Assembly: GCA_964590645.1 (NCBI GenBank)
Contig: CAZPYJ010000006.1
Location: 1-64,000, forward strand
Origin: JAGNHN01 sp964590645
GTDB lineage: Bacteria; Bacteroidota; Bacteroidia; Bacteroidales; JAGNHN01
Reading direction: 5' to 3'
DNA: 64,000 nucleotides
The notes beneath the pieces were generated by a model. It searched no databases, had not been told where the DNA came from, and saw only the letters and a program-made list of their open reading frames with translations. This document shows, piece after piece, positions 25,114-34,159 of the stretch (position 1 is its first letter; every line of letters begins with the position of its first letter). The translations under genes were made by a program, and so were the position numbers.

Positions 25114-26895
25114 TCACATCTTGTCGGGCACTGAGATGCCGAGAATATGCATCCCTTCCTTGATAATCGCACCCACAGAATTACTTAAGGCCAGCCTGAA
25201 TGAGGCAAGGGCTTTGTTTTCCTCTGCAAGCACGGGATGTTCGTGGTAGAATTGGTTAAACTCTCTGGCCAGATCGAAGAGATAATTAGCGATCAGCGCC
25301 GGACTGTACGCCTGACCTGCTTCGCTTAGGGTATCGGGATATTGCATCAGGAGCTTGATCAGGCTCCTTTCCTTTTCCCCGATCTCCAGATGGATTTGAA
25401 CCTTTCCGGTCATCCCTGATGCATCCGCCTTGCGTCGCAGGGATTGTATTCTGGCGTGGGTATATTGGATGAAAGGCCCTGTATTCCCATTAAAATCCAC
25501 CGACTCCTCCGGGTTGAACATCATCTTCTTCTTTGGATCCACCTTCAAAATGAAATACTTAAGGGCTCCCAGCCCAATCATTCCGAATAACAGATCTGCC
25601 TCTTCCTCCGATAGTCCTTCCAGCTTGCCGTGCTCCTGCGCCATATTCCTTGCCGTGGCAATCATCTCATCCATCAGCTCATCGGCATCCACCACCGTTC
25701 CCTCGCGGGATTTCATCTTGCCCTGCGGCAGCTCTACCATCCCATAAGAGAAATGACGAATCGCTTTACTCCAGGGGCGTCCCAACATCTCTAAAAGCCG
25801 GGGGAGTACTTCAAAATGATAATTCTGCTCGTTCCCAACCACATACACCAATTCATCGGCATCATAATCGTCGTGTCGCAACTGAGCAGTTCCAAGGTCC
25901 TGCGTCATATACACAGAAGTGCCATCTGCACGCAGCAGCAGCTTTTCATCCAGGCCGTATGGACTCAGGTCGGCCCAGACAGAGCCATCCTCCTTGCGAA
26001 AGAAAACACCCTTATCCAGGCCTTCCTCCACCAGTTCTTTCCCCAGTTTATAGGTTTCTGATTCATAATAAATCTGGTCGAAATCAATGCCCAGGCGTCG
26101 GTAGGTTTCTTCGAACCCGACATACACCCAGGTGTTCATCTTCTCCCATAAAGCGCGGACTTCCTGATCCTCCTGTTCCCATTTTCGCAACATTTCGCGG
26201 GCTTCCTGCATCAAGGGGGATGTCTGCTGTACTTCATCCTCTGTCAGTCCCTGCAATTTGAGGGCGGCTGCTTCTTCTTTAAAATGCCGGTCGAAAAGCA
26301 CATAATATTTACCGATCAGGTGATCCCCTTTCATTCCGCTGTTTTCCGGGCTTTCCCCCTGTCCCCATTTCTGCCAGGCCAGCATTGATTTACAAATATG
26401 TATCCCGCGGTCGTTCACCAGATTCACCTTCTTCACCTGATGACCGTTTGCCTCCAGTAAACGGGCAAGGCTGAAACCCAAAAGATTATTCCGGATATGA
26501 CCCAGGTGCAAGGGCTTATTGGTGTTGGGGGAAGAATATTCAATCACAATCTTCCGGGGGAGCTCAGAAGGTTTGGGCTCCGGAACCGCCCCACCACACT
26601 CCAACAGCTGCTCCAACCAATAAGAAGATTTGAAACGCAGGTTGAGAAAGCCTTTGATCACATTGAAAGACTCAATTTCAACGAGATTTCCCAGAAGGTT
26701 TTCGCCAAGGAGGTGGCCTGCGTCTTCAACCTTCGTCCCACGCATAAACGGCAAGAGGGGAAAGATCACCAATGTGATGTCGCCGTCAAAATCCTTGCGG
26801 GTTTTCTGTAATCCGATCTTTTCTTCCGGCACCATTGCAGAAAACAGGGTGGACATCGCCACCTGCACCTTCTTTTTGATCAAAGCTTCCATCAT
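25114..26895 (-). CDS. argS: Arginine-tRNA ligase
   Basis: A 593-residue class I aminoacyl-tRNA synthetase. The HIGH-type signature is in SPNTNKPLHLGHIRNN (about 125). The ArgRS-specific segment GMVELPQGKMKSREG stands where KMSKS would be. The N-terminal Add-1 domain and the C-terminal anticodon domain ending in the helix AIIKEGMHILGI are complete. ATGs at 26895 and 26892 are both possible. A -7 element is just upstream. The gene is convergent with the beta-lactamase-fold gene. Confidence 0.97.
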   Translation of the reverse strand: MMEALIKKKVQVAMSTLFSAMVPEEKIGLQKTRKDFDGDITLVIFPLLPFMRGTKVEDAGHLLGENLLGNLVEIESFNVIKGFLNLRFKSSYWLEQLLECGGAVPEPKPSELPRKIVIEYSSPNTNKPLHLGHIRNNLLGFSLARLLEANGHQVKKVNLVNDRGIHICKSMLAWQKWGQGESPENSGMKGDHLIGKYYVLFDRHFKEEAAALKLQGLTEDEVQQTSPLMQEAREMLRKWEQEDQEVRALWEKMNTWVYVGFEETYRRLGIDFDQIYYESETYKLGKELVEEGLDKGVFFRKEDGSVWADLSPYGLDEKLLLRADGTSVYMTQDLGTAQLRHDDYDADELVYVVGNEQNYHFEVLPRLLEMLGRPWSKAIRHFSYGMVELPQGKMKSREGTVVDADELMDEMIATARNMAQEHGKLEGLSEEEADLLFGMIGLGALKYFILKVDPKKKMMFNPEESVDFNGNTGPFIQYTHARIQSLRRKADASGMTGKVQIHLEIGEKERSLIKLLMQYPDTLSEAGQAYSPALIANYLFDLAREFNQFYHEHPVLAEENKALASFRLALSNSVGAIIKEGMHILGISVPDKM

Positions 26896-26909
26896 ATCCA
26901 GGTTTGTGG

Positions 26910-26917
26910 CAAAAGTA
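26910..26917 (-). promoter_or_regulatory. -7 element (TACTTTTG) for argS
   Basis: Minus-strand TACTTTTG matches TAnnTTTG, 14 bases before the start codon. Confidence 0.55.
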
Positions 26918-27013
26918 CGATTTCAAGATCATAACACCTTGTCCGAACTATCCTTCCCCCGACATCAGGCATCCTTGCCTGGCAACACCCTATTTAAAAT
27001 GATTCTATATTAT

Positions 27014-27045
27014 TTTGGGCAGACGATGGCATTTTACGATCTTTG
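27014..27045 (+). promoter_or_regulatory. Promoter TTTG-N20-GATCTTTG
   Basis: TTTG at 27014-27017 and GATCTTTG at 27038-27045 (one base off TAnnTTTG) are 20 bases apart. Transcription would begin near 27052, which favours the ATG at 27071 for the next gene over upstream ATGs. Confidence 0.5.
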
Positions 27046-27070
27046 CGCCGAATTGGAGAAGCTTGATTTG

Positions 27071-27757
27071 ATGATAAAACCGAAAGAAGCGATACGCTAT
27101 GATGCTGCCGGAGAGGCAATTTATACTGTAGAAAGCCTCAGATCACTTACCGATTCGGCCTACATCCTGCGAATCAATCGCAATGGCATAGATTTCACTG
27201 CCGGACAGCATATTCTGTTGGGGGAAGCCGGCAGCAGTCAGATGAGGGAATACTCCATCTATAGCGGGGAGCAGGACGACTTTCTGGAAGTGCTGGTCAG
27301 AGAGGTGGAAGGTGGCCTGGTGTCGAAGAAACTCAAAAGGCTGAAGGTGGGTGATGCGGTGCAGATAGAGCCTCCCGTGGGCTTTTTTATCCTTCCCCTG
27401 AAAAGGATGCCCCACGATCGTTTTCTGTTTCTTGCCTCTGGGACAGGCATTGCCCCTTTTCACAGTATGATCCGCAGCAATCCCGACCTGGACTATACGC
27501 TCATCCACGGAGTACGCCATTCCACGGAAAGCTTTGGGATGAAGGACTATGATCCGGCACATTACATTCTGTGCACTTCCCGCGATGATAATGGACAATT
27601 CCGGGGAAGGCTAACCGATTATCTGCGCCAACACCCCGATCCTGATTATGCCCTGATCTACCTTTGCGGAAATTACGATATGATCCTCGATGCGATGGAC
27701 ATTCTCCGTTCTCAGGGATACAAAGAGGAGCAAATGGTGGCGGAGGTTTACTTTTAG
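27071..27757 (+). CDS. Ferredoxin-NADP reductase-like FAD/NAD(P)-binding protein
   Basis: About 228 residues from ATG 27071 (MIKPKEAIRYD); ATGs at 26999 and 27026 are alternatives but lie before the predicted transcription start. The FAD-binding motif is MREYSIYSG (RxYS type), and the NAD(P) domain starts LASGTGIAPFHSMI. YLCGNYDMILDAMDILRSQGY and EVYF at the end are typical of the family. It lacks an iron-sulfur or flavodoxin domain. It probably moves electrons between NADPH and ferredoxin or flavodoxin. The stop codon directly abuts a 9-bp repeat array. Confidence 0.88.
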   Translation: MIKPKEAIRYDAAGEAIYTVESLRSLTDSAYILRINRNGIDFTAGQHILLGEAGSSQMREYSIYSGEQDDFLEVLVREVEGGLVSKKLKRLKVGDAVQIEPPVGFFILPLKRMPHDRFLFLASGTGIAPFHSMIRSNPDLDYTLIHGVRHSTESFGMKDYDPAHYILCTSRDDNGQFRGRLTDYLRQHPDPDYALIYLCGNYDMILDAMDILRSQGYKEEQMVAEVYF

Positions 27758-27802
27758 AGTACTTGGAGTGCCTGGAGTGCCTGGAGTGCCTGAAGTGCCT
27801 GG
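27758..27802 (+). repeat. Left 9-bp tandem array, unit AGTGCCTGG, 5 copies
   Basis: Five units: AGTACTTGG, AGTGCCTGG twice, AGTGCCTGA, AGTGCCTGG. It begins at the base after the upstream stop codon. It is in inverted orientation to the array at 28295-28365, and the two bracket the four-helix-bundle gene. Confidence 0.85.
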
Positions 27803-27895
27803 ATTGGAGAGTTGTTGAGATGGGAAGCTTAAGAACAATGTGGGAAGTTTGTGTCCTACTAAATAAGATTCATATTAACTGATCAACGCAATCTG

Positions 27896-28270
27896 ATGGA
27901 TAACAAGGAATTTGGAAGTATCTTAGAAGAAAGGACAAGAAAGTTTGCCGTAGAGATTATCCGGTTTTCGACTGGTCTTCCAGATACACCTGAGTGGAAG
28001 GTCATCCGCAACCAAATCTCCAAAGCAGGCACCAGTATCGGAGCAAACTATCACGAGGCCAACAGATCAAGAAGCATAGCCGAATTTATCAGCAAAATAA
28101 AATTATGTGCAGGAGAAGCAAATGAGGTCGTATTTTGGATAAACCTGATTCAGAATTTGAAACCCACTGATAGAAAAGTACCACTGATCCAAAGCGAGGT
28201 TAATGAACTCCTGGCTATTTTTACCTCCATCATACATACCTCAAAATTGAAGAAAAATGGAGAACTTTAA
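27896..28270 (+). CDS. Four-helix-bundle protein (23S rRNA intervening-sequence/S23 family)
   Basis: A 124-residue protein. The family signatures RTRKFAVEIIRFSTGLP, RNQISKAGTSIGANYHEANRSRS and EFISKIKLCAGEANEVVFWI identify it as an S23/IVP four-helix bundle. First found inside 23S rRNA intervening sequences, the family is also related to Avd of diversity-generating retroelements; free-standing copies have no established role. It lies alone between inverted 9-bp arrays, in a cassette placed exactly between two unrelated genes, which suggests mobility. Confidence 0.9.
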   Translation: MDNKEFGSILEERTRKFAVEIIRFSTGLPDTPEWKVIRNQISKAGTSIGANYHEANRSRSIAEFISKIKLCAGEANEVVFWINLIQNLKPTDRKVPLIQSEVNELLAIFTSIIHTSKLKKNGEL

Positions 28271-28294
28271 AACTTCCCAGCCCCATTACCTAAG

Positions 28295-28365
28295 CACTTC
28301 ACCACTTCAATCACTCCAAGCACTCTAAACACTCTAAGTACTCCAAGTACTCCAAGCACTCAAAC
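28295..28365 (-). repeat. Right 9-bp tandem array (inverted), unit CACTCCAAG
   Basis: Six clear 9-bp units at 28312-28365 (CACTCCAAG, CACTCTAAA, CACTCTAAG, TACTCCAAG twice, CACTCAAAC) follow two weaker ones from 28295. Their complements read AGTGCTTGG / AGTACTTGG, the same unit as the left array. It ends two bases before the next start codon. Confidence 0.85.
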
Positions 28366-28367
28366 CT

Positions 28368-29726
28368 ATGAAATACCACCTCATCACCCTTGGATGCCAG
28401 ATGAACCTCAGCGACAGCGAGCGGGTTAAAACCGTGATTGAGGATCAGATGGGATTTGTATGGACCGACAATGAAGAGGAGGCCTCATTGCTGGGGATAC
28501 TGGCCTGCTCAGTTCGTCAAAAGGCCATCGACAAGGTATACTCACGTGTACAGCGATGGAACCATCGGAAGAAAAGGGAGAGCCTGCTCACCTTTGTTTC
28601 CGGCTGTGTTTTACCACAGGACAAGGAGCGCTTCCTGAAGCTTTTTGATATCGTATTCAAGATGAGTGAATTACCTCAACTCCCTGAAATGATCAGCCAG
28701 TACGGCATTGTGAATCCGACTGGCATTCATTCCATTCATTCAGGTGGTGAGCATCGGCCAAGCATCCGGGAATTCTGGAATATCAATCCCCATTACCAAT
28801 CGGATTTCGAAGCATTCATACCCATCCAGAACGGATGCGACAAATTTTGCACTTTCTGTGCTGTTCCTTATACCAGGGGCAGGGAGGTTTCCAGACCTTC
28901 GGAAGAAATTTTGCAGGAAGTAAAGAAACTGGTAGAGCAGGATTACAAATCCATTACGCTTCTGGGACAGAATGTGAACTCATACGGGCTTGACAAGGAA
29001 GGGGCAGAAAAGACATTTCCCGATTTATTAAGAGCCATAGGAGAATTTGGCCTGCAAAGCGGGAAGAAGTTCTGGGTTTACTTCACCTCCCCTCACCCTC
29101 GTGATATGACGGATGAGGTGATCGATGTCATTGCAGAATATAGTTGTCTTGCTAAACAAATCCATTTACCGCTTCAATCAGGGGACGACAGGATTTTGGT
29201 TAAAATGAACCGAAAGCACAATGTCGATCGCTACCGGAGCATTGTCGAGAAGATCCGGGAGACCATCCCACAGGCCACGCTTTTCACCGATATCATCGTT
29301 GGGTTCACAGGCGAGACCGAAGCGCAATTTGAAAACACCCGGAAAATGATGCAGGAGTTTCGCTACAATATGGCCTACATTGCGATGTACAGTCCCCGCC
29401 CGGGCGCCGCCAGTTCACGATGGGCGGATGACATTCCGCTGGATGAGAAGAAGAGGCGCTACCATATTCTTTCTGAGGATCTGGGCAAGATAAGTTCGGC
29501 TTATTACCAATCAATGGAGGGAAAGGTTTACCGTGTATTGGTCAGGGGTAAAGACCGTAAGCAAGCTTACCTTTCCGCCCTCACGGAAGGTAAGCTCATC
29601 GTGCGATTTCGCAGTGATGACGAGAGTCTGATAGGGCAATTTGCAGATGTAAAATTTACCGCTTCCTCTGAATTCAGTGCCGAAGGCTTGCTGTGCCGGG
29701 AAGAACCTGTGTCTGATTACACATAA
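28368..29726 (+). CDS. MiaB-family methylthiotransferase (tRNA ms2i6A type)
   Basis: A 452-residue radical-SAM methylthiotransferase. The N-terminal UPF0004 domain has its three cluster Cys at 10, 47 and 80 (LGCQMN, ACSVR, SGC). The radical-SAM Cys are at 157, 161 and 164 (CDKFCTFC), and a TRAM domain is at the C-terminus. CQMNLSDSE and CSVRQKA point to the MiaB branch, which makes 2-methylthio-N6-isopentenyl-A37 in tRNA. Whether this is the main MiaB of the genome or a paralogue cannot be told here. Its leader is replaced by the 9-bp array, which ends two bases before the ATG. Confidence 0.87.
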   Translation: MKYHLITLGCQMNLSDSERVKTVIEDQMGFVWTDNEEEASLLGILACSVRQKAIDKVYSRVQRWNHRKKRESLLTFVSGCVLPQDKERFLKLFDIVFKMSELPQLPEMISQYGIVNPTGIHSIHSGGEHRPSIREFWNINPHYQSDFEAFIPIQNGCDKFCTFCAVPYTRGREVSRPSEEILQEVKKLVEQDYKSITLLGQNVNSYGLDKEGAEKTFPDLLRAIGEFGLQSGKKFWVYFTSPHPRDMTDEVIDVIAEYSCLAKQIHLPLQSGDDRILVKMNRKHNVDRYRSIVEKIRETIPQATLFTDIIVGFTGETEAQFENTRKMMQEFRYNMAYIAMYSPRPGAASSRWADDIPLDEKKRRYHILSEDLGKISSAYYQSMEGKVYRVLVRGKDRKQAYLSALTEGKLIVRFRSDDESLIGQFADVKFTASSEFSAEGLLCREEPVSDYT

Positions 29727-29732
29727 TAATCT

Positions 29733-29740
29733 ATATTTGC
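29733..29740 (+). promoter_or_regulatory. -7 element (TATATTTG) before the C10 peptidase pair
   Basis: TATATTTG matches TAnnTTTG, 31 bases before the start at 29772. Confidence 0.55.
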
Positions 29741-29771
29741 CCACGTACAAATTCAATTCAAATTTTTCCTG

Positions 29772-31919
29772 ATGAAAGGCAAATCTTTATCATTTCTTTT
29801 CGGACTCCTTTTCCTCCTGAGCACCTATGTATACTCTGCTGAGGTTAACCTGAAAACAGCCGGGGATGTGGCCCGGAACTTCTATTACGAGCAAGTGGCA
29901 ATGGACAGAGGTATTTCCTACGATCGACTGCTGATTTTAGACCATTTTTCAGCACAGACCGATGGACTGGCAGATTACCGTGTATTCAATTTCGCGGAAG
30001 GCGGATGGGTCATTGTAACAGCCGATGACCTGCTAAAGCCCATACTGGCGTATAGCCCGACCGGGTATTACGACCCTGCTGATGTTTCTCCCTCTCACAG
30101 GGCCTGGATGAAAGAGTACCAGTTGGCTATAGCACACTACCGTACTCACGCGTACGCGGATATCGGCATCGCTGATCTCTGGAATCGCTACCTCACTCAC
30201 GAGCCATCCAATCTTGCCCGCCCGGAAGAACGGAACGATGTAGCGCCCTTGCTCATCGATACCTGGGGACAGGGAAAGTATTACAATGCCCTTTGTCCTC
30301 CCGATCCTGCCGGAGATGACGGCCGCGCCCTGGTTGGCTGTGTGGCTACTTCTATGTCGCAGGTGATGCACTATTACCGCTTCCCGGCTAACGGACAGAG
30401 CTCGCACGGGTACTACGCCAACAACAGCAGCTCCGGCTATGGAGATTACGGGTATTTATCTGTCAATTTCGGCGTAACCAATTACAACTGGGATGGAATG
30501 AATAATGTATTGAACGCCACCAATGCCAACCTGAGTGTTGCTGAGTTATGCTACCACGCAGGCGTTTCCGTAGATATGGCATACGGGCCTAATGCTTCCG
30601 GCTCGCAAACCTCCTATGCAGCAGCAGCCCTGAAAACCTATTTCCGCTACTCCCCCTCCGTACTGCATTTGCAACGCTATATGTACAGTGCGACTCAATG
30701 GGAAAACACCCTCAAAAACAACCTCAGCGGCAAAAAGCCGGTCATCTATTCCGGCTCCCAGGTGGCCGGCTCCGGTCACGCCTGGGTATTTGACGGCTTC
30801 CAAACCACTACCCAGGGAACGATGTATCACTGCAATTGGGGTTGGGACGGGATGAGCAATGGTTATTTCAGTGTAGATAACCTTGCTCCCGGAAGTGAAC
30901 CTCCCTTTGCAGCATACCAGAGTGCCATCGTTAATATTTATCCCTCCGGCTCCTATCCGCCAGGATGCAGCGCAACAAAAACGGTCACCAATCGCACAGG
31001 CTCCATTACCGACGGATCAGGTCCTTCAGATTATGAAGCCAATAAAGACTGTTACTGGCTGATCGCTCCTTCAGACTCCGTAACCAACATCGTGCTGAAT
31101 GTTGAACACTTTGATCTGGCGGATGACAATGACGTACTCACGATTTACGACGGTCCTTCTTCCTCTGACCCTGTGCTGGGTACCTTCAATTTATCCAATC
31201 CTCCCAGCGGATCAATCACATCTACAGCCACCAAAGTATTGGTGCATTTTCTAACCGATGGCAGCGGCAATGCCAATGGATGGCACATTGCATTCCGGGG
31301 AAATAATCCGAAATACTGTACTTCCAATATCAGCCTTACGGATGCTTCGGGAAGCATTTCTGATGGGAGCGGAAATGTGGATTATGTCGGGAATACCACC
31401 TGCAGCTGGATCATTGAACCGGTAGGCGGAAAGAATCTGACATTGCACTTCACTTCTTTCGATGTCGCAGATGGAGATTATATCAATGTGTATGATTATG
31501 GTACCCAGGCCCTTCTTTTAGATAAGTATTCAGGAAGCACTCCGCCGGCAGATGTTACAGCCCCCAGCGGATCAATGTATATTGAATTCCGTACCGACTG
31601 GAATAATCACGGAGCAGGCTGGGAAGCAAATTATACAGTAGGGAATGTTGGAATCGGGGAATTGCTTTTCGATCGCATTGCTGTTTACCCCAATCCCGCT
31701 GCAGACAGGCTCTTCATAGAGTTTGAAAGCAAGGGAAGCCGCGAAGCCACCATCAGCCTTACCGACCTCACGGGGAGAGTGATCTTCGAAACCCTCGCAC
31801 ACAGTGAGCAAGGTAGTTTTGCGTTGGACATTGCCTTGGATGCCTTCAGTCCGGGGATTTATCTTTTGAACACCAAGACTGAAGAAGCTGGCTTTTCCCG
31901 CAAAGTCGTCATTCAGTAA
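29772..31919 (+). CDS. Secreted C10 (streptopain-like) cysteine peptidase with CUB-like domains and T9SS signal, copy 1
   Basis: 715 residues. A signal peptide (to about residue 22) and a Spi-type inhibitory propeptide come first. The C10 catalytic domain has Cys190 in LVGCVATSMSQ and His336 in GSGHAWVFDG, with CNWGWDG after. Two CUB-like domains, each beginning with Cys and a GSITDGSG or GSISDGSG motif, occupy about 395-520 and 520-630. The type A T9SS sorting domain (AVYPNPAADRLFI) closes the protein. C10 peptidases include SpeB and interpain A. It should be an extracellular or surface protease; a near-paralogue follows 26 bases later. Confidence 0.93.
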   Translation: MKGKSLSFLFGLLFLLSTYVYSAEVNLKTAGDVARNFYYEQVAMDRGISYDRLLILDHFSAQTDGLADYRVFNFAEGGWVIVTADDLLKPILAYSPTGYYDPADVSPSHRAWMKEYQLAIAHYRTHAYADIGIADLWNRYLTHEPSNLARPEERNDVAPLLIDTWGQGKYYNALCPPDPAGDDGRALVGCVATSMSQVMHYYRFPANGQSSHGYYANNSSSGYGDYGYLSVNFGVTNYNWDGMNNVLNATNANLSVAELCYHAGVSVDMAYGPNASGSQTSYAAAALKTYFRYSPSVLHLQRYMYSATQWENTLKNNLSGKKPVIYSGSQVAGSGHAWVFDGFQTTTQGTMYHCNWGWDGMSNGYFSVDNLAPGSEPPFAAYQSAIVNIYPSGSYPPGCSATKTVTNRTGSITDGSGPSDYEANKDCYWLIAPSDSVTNIVLNVEHFDLADDNDVLTIYDGPSSSDPVLGTFNLSNPPSGSITSTATKVLVHFLTDGSGNANGWHIAFRGNNPKYCTSNISLTDASGSISDGSGNVDYVGNTTCSWIIEPVGGKNLTLHFTSFDVADGDYINVYDYGTQALLLDKYSGSTPPADVTAPSGSMYIEFRTDWNNHGAGWEANYTVGNVGIGELLFDRIAVYPNPAADRLFIEFESKGSREATISLTDLTGRVIFETLAHSEQGSFALDIALDAFSPGIYLLNTKTEEAGFSRKVVIQ

Positions 31920-31945
31920 ATCATTAACCGGCAATAATTATTCGG

Positions 31946-34060
31946 ATGAGGAATAAAGGAATAGTGATCCTTGCAGGGGTGCTGACAATGTTCAGCACCC
32001 TTAGTTTTGGTGCCTGGGTGCCAGAGCAACAGGCTTTAGAGGCTGTGAAAGGAGTGATAAGGCAATATGCACCGGCCAGTGCATCTGAAAGCGTCTATTC
32101 GGTTAGAAGCATCACAACAGACTTACCAGGAAATCAGGCGGCCTACTATATTGCCCAGCTGCTTCCGCAAGGTTTTGTGTTGATTTCTGCCGAAGACAAT
32201 GTCTTTCCCGTGCTGGCCTACTCATTTTCTCAGGCTTTCCTTAAGGACAGTATTCCCGTTCATATCAGTGACTGGCTTGCTTTATACAGATCACAAATTC
32301 TCTATCACCGCTCAAGCCAAAGTCCTGCCGGAGAGGAAATAAATTCAGCCTGGGCGACATTGATGGATGAAAACACCCAGGCGCAGGAATCGCTGAGCCG
32401 CGATGTACAAGCCTTGCTTACGAGCACCTGGAATCAGGGCAATTTTTATAATGGATATTGCCCTGAAGACCCGGCCGGCCCGGGGGGAAGAGTGTATGCA
32501 GGCTGTGTTGCAACTGCGATGGCCCAGGTAATGTATTATTACCGTCATCCCGAAACCGGGGTCGGATCCTCTTCCTACAACTATCCTCCTTATGGTACGC
32601 TCTCGGCTAATTATGGAAACACTACATACTGCTGGAATGAGATGCTCAGCAGCATCAGTGGCCCCAATGATGCCATTGCCGAACTGCAGTATCACTGTGG
32701 CATTGCCGTGGAAATGATGTACAGCCCCAGTGGCTCGGGAGCCTACAGTAGCGATGCTGCTGCCGCCCTGCGTAATTATTTCAGGTATTCCTCAAACACA
32801 CAGTTGGTGTATAAAGACAACTACAGCGATCAGGCCTGGAAGCAGTTGTTGAAAGATCAGCTTGACTTAGGGCAGCCTATGTATTATCACGGCTATGGAA
32901 GCGGGGGGCACGCTTTCAATGTGGATGGATATCAGGGTGATGACTATTTCCACTTCAACTGGGGATGGGGCGGATCATTTAATGGATATTATTTTCTGAC
33001 TAACCTCAACCCCGGTGGAAGTTCCTTTACCAACGGACAGGGAGCCATCATCAATATTGTCCCGGCAGGAAATTACCCGGCCTATTGCAGCGGCCAGCAC
33101 CTGCTCACAGCAGCATCCGGCACCTTTGAAGATGGTAGCGGACCTGTGGCAGACTATGAGGCCAATGCCAGCTGCAGTTGGCTGATCGCCCCGCAGTTGC
33201 AGGCGGAAGATTCCATTACTTCGATTTCGATTGCTTTCGAACGTTTTGAAACTGAAGACCAGAATGACAAACTTATCATCTACCAGGGTAATTCCGTCCA
33301 GGATCCGATTGTGGGTACATTCAGCGGCACAACACTGCCTTCCCGTCTAAGCATCGATGGGAACCAGGCCCTGGTGGTTTTTACATCCAACGACAGCATA
33401 CAGGGAAAAGGGTTTCTGGCCTCCTATACTACCAGCGTCCCTGATTATTGCCAGAAAAGTATTTTCACTCTCACCGACAGCGCCGGAGAGGTGAGCGATG
33501 GCAGTGGCGACAAGTTTTACAATGACCGAACCATCTGCCATTGGATTATTCAACCCGATGCTGCCTCGGCAGTAGTCCTTGAATTTACCGAATTTGATAC
33601 TGAACCCCAGTACGATTTCGTGGATGTGTATGAATATGACCCCGTCACCACCAATGGAATACAGCTTGGACGTTTTTCAGGCAGCAACCTGCCGCCCCTC
33701 CTGGTTTCAAATACCGGGGCCTTTTTCATTACCTTCTTCACCAATGCTTCGGTCAGATCCCAGGGATGGAAAGCCAACTATCGCACCTCAGCCGTTGGCC
33801 TGAAAGAATTGACCGCCCTGTCTTTCCAATTGTATCCCAATCCGGCCAGTGAAGTACTGAATCTCTCTTTTGATAAGACAAGCCACAGTACAAGGTCTAT
33901 CCAATTGGTGGATATGCAGGGAAGAGTTCTGATCCAACACAAGGTGGAGGGGAGTGCGAGCAAGGCCAGCCTGGATCTGCGGAATATTTCAGCAGGTGTG
34001 TACCTGATCCGGGCCACCTCCGGGAAGGAAAGCTTCAGGCAAAAATTCATTCGTATTTAA
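31946..34060 (+). CDS. Secreted C10 cysteine peptidase with CUB-like domains and T9SS signal, copy 2
   Basis: 704 residues, with the same plan as its neighbour: signal peptide, propeptide, C10 domain with Cys187 (YAGCVATAMAQ) and His322 (SGGHAFNVDG), two CUB-like domains starting CSGQHLLTAASG and CQKSIFTLTDSAG, and a T9SS type A domain (QLYPNPASEVLNL). The two differ widely in sequence, so the duplication is not recent or they have diverged in specificity. The tandem pair is closed by the bidirectional terminator at 34084. Confidence 0.93.
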   Translation: MRNKGIVILAGVLTMFSTLSFGAWVPEQQALEAVKGVIRQYAPASASESVYSVRSITTDLPGNQAAYYIAQLLPQGFVLISAEDNVFPVLAYSFSQAFLKDSIPVHISDWLALYRSQILYHRSSQSPAGEEINSAWATLMDENTQAQESLSRDVQALLTSTWNQGNFYNGYCPEDPAGPGGRVYAGCVATAMAQVMYYYRHPETGVGSSSYNYPPYGTLSANYGNTTYCWNEMLSSISGPNDAIAELQYHCGIAVEMMYSPSGSGAYSSDAAAALRNYFRYSSNTQLVYKDNYSDQAWKQLLKDQLDLGQPMYYHGYGSGGHAFNVDGYQGDDYFHFNWGWGGSFNGYYFLTNLNPGGSSFTNGQGAIINIVPAGNYPAYCSGQHLLTAASGTFEDGSGPVADYEANASCSWLIAPQLQAEDSITSISIAFERFETEDQNDKLIIYQGNSVQDPIVGTFSGTTLPSRLSIDGNQALVVFTSNDSIQGKGFLASYTTSVPDYCQKSIFTLTDSAGEVSDGSGDKFYNDRTICHWIIQPDAASAVVLEFTEFDTEPQYDFVDVYEYDPVTTNGIQLGRFSGSNLPPLLVSNTGAFFITFFTNASVRSQGWKANYRTSAVGLKELTALSFQLYPNPASEVLNLSFDKTSHSTRSIQLVDMQGRVLIQHKVEGSASKASLDLRNISAGVYLIRATSGKESFRQKFIRI

Positions 34061-34083
34061 TGCGGCCTGAAGCCTCAGAAATA

Positions 34084-34117
34084 AAAAAACCGGAACCCTG
34101 AAGCGTTCCGGTTTTTT
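34084..34117. terminator. Bidirectional Rho-independent terminator
   Basis: Perfect 13-bp arms AAAAAACCGGAAC (34084-34096) and GTTCCGGTTTTTT (34105-34117) enclose an 8-base loop. The A- and T-tracts make it work on both strands. It sits between the convergent C10 gene and the YugP-like gene. Confidence 0.93.
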
Positions 34118-34159
34118 ATTTGCGGGACAAAGAATGAGGACCAGATACACCCTGGAGCG

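Noticed and set aside
26630..27070. N-terminal extension of the ferredoxin reductase-like gene into argS
   Set aside because: The extension is antisense to argS, is unlike the reductase family, and lies before the predicted transcription start.
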